Origin: Symbiodinium natans
Taxonomy: Eukaryota > Sar > Dinophyceae > Suessiales > Symbiodiniaceae
Length of the DNA: 62,500 nucleotides
NCBI GenBank assembly: GCA_905221605.1
Contig: CAJNDS010000203.1
Span: 127,501-190,000, forward strand
Direction: 5' to 3'
Shown here: positions 57,241 to 62,500 of the stretch, in pieces
Layout of the letters: every line of letters starts with the position of its first letter
Position numbering within the stretch: the first letter of the stretch is position 1
Translations under genes and position numbers: made by a program
Notes under the pieces: generated by a model
The model's database searches: none
The model's input: the letters and a program-made list of their open reading frames with translations, nothing else
Told to the model about the DNA's origin: nothing

Positions 57241-57600
57241 TGATCTCGTCGTCTACGGGGCACCGCCAACGGAGGAGCGCTGTGCTGCGACGCGTCTCCT
57301 CGAACGGTCATCCACATCCATGCGCCGTGGAGGTGGACGGTGCCGTGCTGCAGGTCGCGGAGCGACGCAAGCGCTGCACATACCCCGAACTCGCGAAGGG
57401 CGGCCCGGAGAAGCTAGTGGTCCTAGGCTCCGAGATAGGGAGCCGCTGGAACACGCAGCACTTTGTTCGCGACCTCGTCCGGCTCCGCGCTTTACGTGCG
57501 CCGCCAGCCGTGCGCGCTGCGGCGTCCTCCGGCTGGGCAAGACGCTGGTGGGGAGCCCTTTCCGTTGCGGTCCAGCTCGCCGTGGCGAGATGAAGTTCGA
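57240..57600 (+). pseudogene. family-1 retroelement C-terminal piece, nested
   Basis: The plus strand reads LDLVVYGAPPTEERC-like sequence, then HPHPCAVEVDGAVLQVAERR, KRCTYPELAKGGPEKLVVLG, SEIGSRWNTQHFVRDLVRLR and AAASSGWARRWWGALSVAVQ. I recognise these as the C-terminal part of the same element family whose middle lies inverted immediately to the left. The two halves meet head to head near 57240. Confidence 0.7.
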
Positions 57601-57689
57601 CGTTTGCAGTTCAGCTTGTTCGGCCGCTTGAGCTCTGCTGGGGGCTCGAATGATGGTCGCGCTTTGGCAAGTCGGTGTTAAACAAGTCG

Positions 57690-58257
57690 GTGTTAAATTA
57701 TGCTGTGCGCTGGCATGGCTCATGGGCTCACAATGTCAAGCTGCAGTTGCAATCTTGTGGTGGTTTACGGCCGGATGTTTGTGGAGTGGTGCCAGGGCGA
57801 TGCTTTTAAGCTGTACCATGCAAAGCTCGCGGTTGTGCCTTCCTTAAGGCCCTTTCTTGAGTATCCGCCCCATCTTGTGTGCGCGTCACAAGTACATGGT
57901 GGGAGGCTTGGGCCGAATATTGCCCGCGAGTGGACGTTGGCTCGGTGCGGCCACCATCCATTTCCAGATGGGCGAAATGCGCGCCACCGTGCTTCTGCTG
58001 ACCCTCAGCAATCGTGTCTGTGTGGCAATCCAAGCTGGAATCTCTTCCATAAATTACGACATTGCTCCCTCATCGACATGCAACGTCAGACCTGGAAGCT
58101 TCATATGCGCAGTTGTGCTGCCATTATTGCACAGCTGTCAAACGAGGATTTCCTGCGTTTGATATTTCTTCCACTTCATCCATCTAATGCTCCGCCCTTG
58201 ATTGCAGCTCATGTGCATTTCGTAGCTTGTGTTAAGCTAAGCCTGCGGCTTCTCTGA
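57690..58257 (+). pseudogene. C-terminal part of the family-2 LINE with zinc-binding motif
   Basis: A plus-strand frame of about 185 codons reads VVYGRMFVEWCQGDAFKLYH, GRLGPNIAREWTLARCGHHP, SCLCGNPSWNLFHKLRHCSL, then helix-rich sequence to a stop at about 58257. C-x-C with a downstream H-x4-C is the typical C-terminal zinc motif of non-LTR elements. It probably continues the RT at 56200-56870, the two parts being separated by the nested family-1 insertion. Confidence 0.6.
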
Positions 58258-58304
58258 CGCTTGTCGCCAGAAGTGCGATGCGCCTATTCTTTCCGTTTCA
58301 CTAC

Positions 58305-58563
58305 TGACCACTGACCAGATTCTGGCCAGACAGCATGCCAGGGCCTCGCCGTCCTCGGCTACCCCTTCGGGCATGATGCCGTCGTCGCGCGCCACCTCCA
58401 CAACAAAGCGCGATAAGCAATTCCTGCTTGCGCCGCGCATGCTCTTGTTCCGGGCGCGAGGACAAACACGCGTGCCCACAGAGGAGCTCCGGCGGAGGGA
58501 ACGTTTCTTCACGCATGGCGAATGGTTGCAGCTGCTGCGTGAAGGTGCAGTGAAGGTGCGGTA
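58305..58563 (+). pseudogene. retroelement pre-RT fragment
   Basis: The plus strand reads TTKRDKQFLLAPRMLLFRAR, GQTRVPTEELRRRERFFTHG, then EWLQLLREGAVKVR and a stop. The RFF-x2-GEWLQLL segment matches the pattern in the pieces at 21.9 and 27.06 kb, identifying it as the segment that precedes the RT in this kind of element. Confidence 0.5.
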
Positions 58564-58669
58564 GCTGCGTACCTTTGCGCATGGGAGGGTTGGGGCTGCA
58601 TCAGGCTGCCAAACACAGGCGACCTGGCGCTCACTGTCAGGTGTCTGCGCTGTGTTGTTTTGTTTCCTC

Positions 58670-58745
58670 TCTATTTGTCTTTATCTCTCTCGCTCTTTAT
58701 CTCGCTCTCTTTGTCTCTTTCTCTCTCTCTTTGTTTCTCTCTCGT
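58670..58745. repeat. CT-rich low-complexity tract
   Basis: ctctctcg, ctctttgt and ctttat-type words over about 75 bases; pure-pyrimidine bias on the plus strand. Confidence 0.9.
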
Positions 58746-59049
58746 TGGTGTTCTCTTGGTGATCGGCATGTTTCGTTCCACTCCGTGCATCAACATCACA
58801 ATTGCGCGTACAGTGTACAGGCCGCAGTGCTTGATACGCGCACTTTTGGTTTTGCAGAGCGTCCCGGGTCGCCCGTATTGCAGGCCCTTTTGCCTTTCTG
58901 ATTTTGACAACGCCCAAGGGGCCCATTGGGTCGCACCCTGGTGTAACTTCCTTCCTCCCTTGGATAGCATGTGTGGTCGTAGCTCGCTCGCCAAGATGAC
59001 CAACGAGACATACTTTTGTACAGTTCGCCACGGCCCAACACATTTATAG

Positions 59050-59330
59050 CTGGTGAAACAACCACCGTTGTCGATTGTCCTGAAAGGACCGACGTTTTCG
59101 TAACTCGAGCCAAGTGCAAAGTACCGTCGATGCGCAAGACCATCTTCCGGCAATCCGTTTCCGTAGCGACGCGCAAGGCTCGCATCACGGCCCGCGCGTG
59201 CTCAGTGCATTCCCATGCATGGTCAAGCTTTTCTGGCCGCAGCCCGCAGGCCAGGTCAGCGCATTTTAAAAGCTGTTGCTGGCTGGCGTGTGTCAGGTGG
59301 GCCGCGGGAAGTGGGCAATGTAGGAAGCCT
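59050..59330 (-). CDS. probable exon, unknown protein
   Basis: A minus-strand frame reads QQLLKCADLACGLRPEKLDH, AWECTEHARAVMRALRVATE, DCRKMVLRIDGTLHLARVTK and TSVLSGQSTTVVVSPAINVL. It is one of the cleaner coding stretches in the right arm, but I recognise no family. Confidence 0.45.
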
Positions 59331-59529
59331 CGGTCTAGCCCTGCGGCCAAGCCATTTGCCGGGTTTGCCTCCAAGCCTGTGGCTGCCGAACAACAACGAT
59401 GGAGCCATCTAGGCGTAGCTGCTGTGCTGCGCCTAAAAATGGGCCATCCGAACCCTGCCCCTTGACATTGCCTTGAGAGGATACTGGCGCTCGGGCGGGA
59501 AAAAGGCGTTGTCGTGTGTAACAAACCGT

Positions 59530-61040
59530 GGGTTAGGAATTCTCGTCGGGCTGGGACGGGGCATGAGCAAATTGGCCTCTCGCGGGAGACTTGGGCGGCG
59601 CTGTCAGTCGCAAGGATAGCAACCAGCTCGCGAGCAAAGCCTCAAGCGTGTGCCTGGCGGCTGCGCGGACCTACCCAGGCCGACGTCAGCATACAAAAGC
59701 GACCGAGAACAAACAGGACTGCGGCGTCGTGAAACGTGGGCAGACAGCTGCGGGAATGGTGGGCACCGCCTTCCGTCAAAGCAGGACCAGCCGCAAGCTC
59801 CGGGATTAAACATCTTGTGGGCCGTCTTGCTTTGTCGGAGTTGCGAGCATCAACGGTGGCGCTTGGTGTACAATTTGGTTGTTTGGTTGTCATGAAGCAG
59901 GGGAACACCGGGAAAGTGCGTTAACACCATCCCCAGATTCTATTTCCTCCGTTTCGGCTTGTTGGACTAGCATTTCGGGCGGCAATCCCCGGGCTGGAGC
60001 TGCATTTCAATTGCGAATACCAGCACCCTCCGGTGCATGGGCAGGGGAATGGTTTTTGGACGTGGCGAGGGAGGGTTACGTCGCGAGCACGTCGCCGTTT
60101 CCTACCCCGAACGCGCATATCGACATGTCATCTTTAAGCATTTGTGCAGGTGTGGCGCGGCGGGTGTTGGAAGCCTTCGGGAAGATGCCATCGAGTTTGG
60201 CTGGGCCAATACATGCGGCCAGGACGAATAATCAATAATCAAAGTGCGAACAAGCGTGCTGAGGGCAGACATGCACACGCAACGGCATGGCCAATATGAG
60301 CAAGAACATGAAGGTCATAGTTTTCCGCTGGCCAACATCCATGCCGCGAGGTGATCAGCGGTAAGTGCTACGTACGGCAGGAATTGCAGTAACTGGCGCG
60401 CAGACGTGCACAGGACGTTGGCCCTGAAGCATGTGGAAGGATTTGCCGAAGCACATCCCCACGGAAGTTCATGCGGAAAGGCCTGGCCCCTGAGATCGGC
60501 ATGCAGGCTTCCGCAGATCGCCGAATCTGCGTCCACCGTCGTGGATCGAAGCCAGTCCTGGCTTGGCAACAAGCCAGAAATTCCGACTTCCCAAGGCCGT
60601 CACAAACACTCACGCCATGGTTGCATTGTGGTTTCCCGTTCGTTGAGTCCGGGCTGTTGGAGAATCGACGGACCTCCGCAATACTCTTTTTTTCATACTA
60701 CTTTTCCGCCGCCGCACCCAACCACCCAAGTCCCACGCCCGATTCAGCAGTGCTTCGTCAGACCTACTCACGCAAACAAACTTTCAACATCCACGAAATC
60801 AGCTCGCGGAAGCGTAGAAGCAAACGTTCCGGACGAGTACAAACAGTATTTGCGTGAAGCGCCGCGGACGGGTTTTTGTGGCTCGTTTCTTCATAGAAAA
60901 TCTTGGCGCTCTGTCAGCCGGCGCCCGCTGCACCGCGACGGATAACCGCGTCCACAAACGACAAGCTCTCCGTCGCTCGCGCTGCGCAATGACAACTTCC
61001 TGCTGCGGCAATCGCGCAATGAGCATCAAGATGACAAGAT
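59530..61040. other. no recognised gene
   Basis: Open frames on both strands (for example SARQLLQFLPYVALTADHLA on the minus strand near 60400-60330) without family signatures. No satellite is visible in this interval. Confidence 0.35.
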
Positions 61041-61349
61041 GATGACACCTTTGGAAACCTGGGTCCGTTTTTCAGATAGAATGAAGCACAAAACTGCTGG
61101 GGCTGCTGGCATACGGTCGCTCATTGACGCAGACCCAAGCTCCCCATGCTTTTAACACACCTCCTTTCATCGAAGAAACATATGCACGCGCTTCGCGTCC
61201 GTGAAGAACACAGAGCATCCGGATATATATTGTAACATGTTGTAGTTGCAAAAACTCAAAAAGTTAGTAAGGTTCGCCTTTTCCCGAACGCTCCGCAGAA
61301 GGGTTCCCGTTGTAAAGTTGGGCTGGGTGGTTACCAAACGTCGTTGCGT

Positions 61350-61442
61350 TGTGTCCGTAAAAGCGTTCGCAAAGCGTCCGCAAAGCGTCCGCAAAGCGTC
61401 CGCAAAGCGTCCGCAAAGCGTGCGCAAAGCGTCCGCAAGCGT
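61350..61442. repeat. 11-bp tandem repeat (gcaaagcgtcc)
   Basis: About seven copies of an 11-base unit with minor variants. As 11 is not a multiple of three, each copy shifts frame. Confidence 0.93.
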
Positions 61443-61469
61443 CCGCGAGTGGCGTAAGCGTGCTGTTAA

Positions 61470-61905
61470 GGGGGAACTGCACAGGACGCGCACCGACACG
61501 GCGTTCCGTAGCGTCCGTCAAGCTAAGGGGAAACTCCACAGGACGCGCGCCGCTGTGGCGTTCCGCGGCATTCCGAATCCGTTAAGCTAAGGGGAACTCC
61601 ACAGGACGCGGGCCGCCGTGGCGTTGCACGTGGCGCTCCGCGGCGTTCCGAATCCGTCAAGCTAAGGGGGAACTCCACAGGACGCGCGCCGCCGTGGCAT
61701 TCGACGTGGCGTTCCTCGGTGTAGCTAAGGGGAAACTCCACAGGGCACGCGTCCGGGGGCGTTCCACGTGGCGTTCCGCAGCGTTCCGAATGCGTCAAGC
61801 TAAGGGGGAACTCCATAGGACGCGCGCCGCCGTGGCGTTCCACGTGGCGTTCCGCGGTGTACCGAATCCATCAAGCTAAGGGGGAACTCCACAGGGCACG
61901 CGTCC
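61470..61905. repeat. 58-76-bp tandem satellite
   Basis: Seven copies of a unit built on aagctaagggggaactccac, then aggacgcgcgccgccgtggc and gttccacgtggcgttccgcg. The actcc word stands at about 61475, 61533, 61595, 61671, 61735, 61809 and 61884, so unit length varies by loss of an internal gttccacgtggc-type sub-repeat. Confidence 0.93.
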
Positions 61906-62060
61906 CCTGGCGGTGGTCCTGGTGGTGGTCCCGTGGTGGTGGTCCCGTTTTGGTGGTCCCCTGGCGGTGGTCCCGTGGTTGTGGTCCCGCGGTGCGTGGT
62001 GGGTCCGCGGTGGTGGGCCGTGATGGTGGTCCGTGATGGTGGTCCGTCCGCCCGCCACCG
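61905..62060. repeat. ggtggtcccg-type repeat
   Basis: Many copies of ggtggtccc and ggtggtccgtgat over about 150 bases, directly continuing the preceding satellite. Confidence 0.9.
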
Positions 62061-62500
62061 ACGTTTCGTTTATATTGCGTTATATTTACGTTATAGTTGA
62101 CTGCTTTCTGCATTCGGGTTCGTGGATCCTATCAGGTTGTACTTCGTTGACAATGCTCCATATACAAGAAAAGTTTGAAAACGTTGATTGATGGGCGCCG
62201 CTGAAAGTTTCAATCTTGCTAAAAATGACTGTTAAAACGACCTCTTCAGCAGCGCAGTTTGCTTATCCAGCACAACATGGCTGATAGAGTTGTTGTTGAG
62301 GCAATTTTTTGTTTTTGGCACAAGGCTTCTGAGAAAACATGTTTTTCATGTTGTTGAAATGTTGTTTTTTGAAATGTTTTTAACACTTCCAGAGTCTCAA
62401 GACAAAGCAACTTTGTTTGAATGTGCGTAATGTCCAACGCAACTAACACTTATGCGCTGTGCTGCAAAAAACTTAACACATCTTCAGCAAAATGTGTTTC
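62060..62500. other. AT-rich tail, no recognised gene
   Basis: T-rich sequence with repeated ttgttgttgaaatg/tgttttttgaaatg words around 62290-62390. No open frame of note. Confidence 0.4.

Overview
The window reads as nuclear DNA of a dinoflagellate, most likely a Symbiodiniaceae-type (Symbiodinium-like) alga. The reasons are: protein-coding genes cut into many short exons; at least one 50-nt intron and junctions that look GC- or GA-type; almost every recognisable host gene on one strand; abundant microsatellites and satellites; and degraded non-LTR reverse transcriptases of a kind I recognise from that group. No bacterial operon, ribosome binding site, CRISPR array, rRNA or tRNA could be supported. 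Because genes are split, most open frames seen here are exon pieces. Gene limits below are approximate unless a start, stop or splice site is named.

Layout. 0-2 kb holds a long CA microsatellite and nothing recognised. 2-9.5 kb holds minus-strand exons of unknown genes, ending in a protein with an Arg/Asp-rich tail. 10-12.2 kb is a two-part DPH2 (diphthamide synthesis). 12.3-15.2 kb holds unknown minus-strand exons. 15.35-17.66 kb is a compound satellite. 18.1-20.4 kb is a ubiquitin-specific protease split into about ten exons. 21.4-27.5 kb is a 40/41-bp satellite followed by a mosaic of RING-finger/reverse-transcriptase retroelement pieces in alternating orientation. 27.7-29.9 kb is a secreted MAM-domain protein. 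32-35.5 kb is a second secreted-protein gene that appears related to it, and 40.7-41.5 kb may hold a third relative. 42.7-45.1 kb is a BTB/BACK-type gene with a CA microsatellite in an intron. 45.4-48.4 kb holds unknown minus-strand exons. 48.9-49.7 kb is an AT-rich island. 50.35-52.5 kb is a complete-looking casein kinase 1 in about twelve exons. 53.6-53.9 kb is a small RanBP2-type zinc finger protein. 55.5-58.6 kb is a frameshifted LINE with another retroelement nested inside it. 61.3-62.1 kb is more satellite.

How the parts work together. DPH2, USP, casein kinase 1, BTB/BACK and the RanBP2 zinc finger are ordinary eukaryotic housekeeping or regulatory functions (translation-factor modification, ubiquitin turnover, signalling, RNA binding) with no obvious common pathway. 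What joins them is arrangement: they all lie on the minus strand, as expected of the unidirectional gene arrays and trans-spliced transcription known in dinoflagellates. The plus strand carries only retroelement pieces and satellites that I can support. The least ordinary parts are the RING-RT retroelements, the secreted MAM-type family with its hydrophobic helical N-terminus, and the satellite at 15.35-17.66 kb that stays open in several reading frames.
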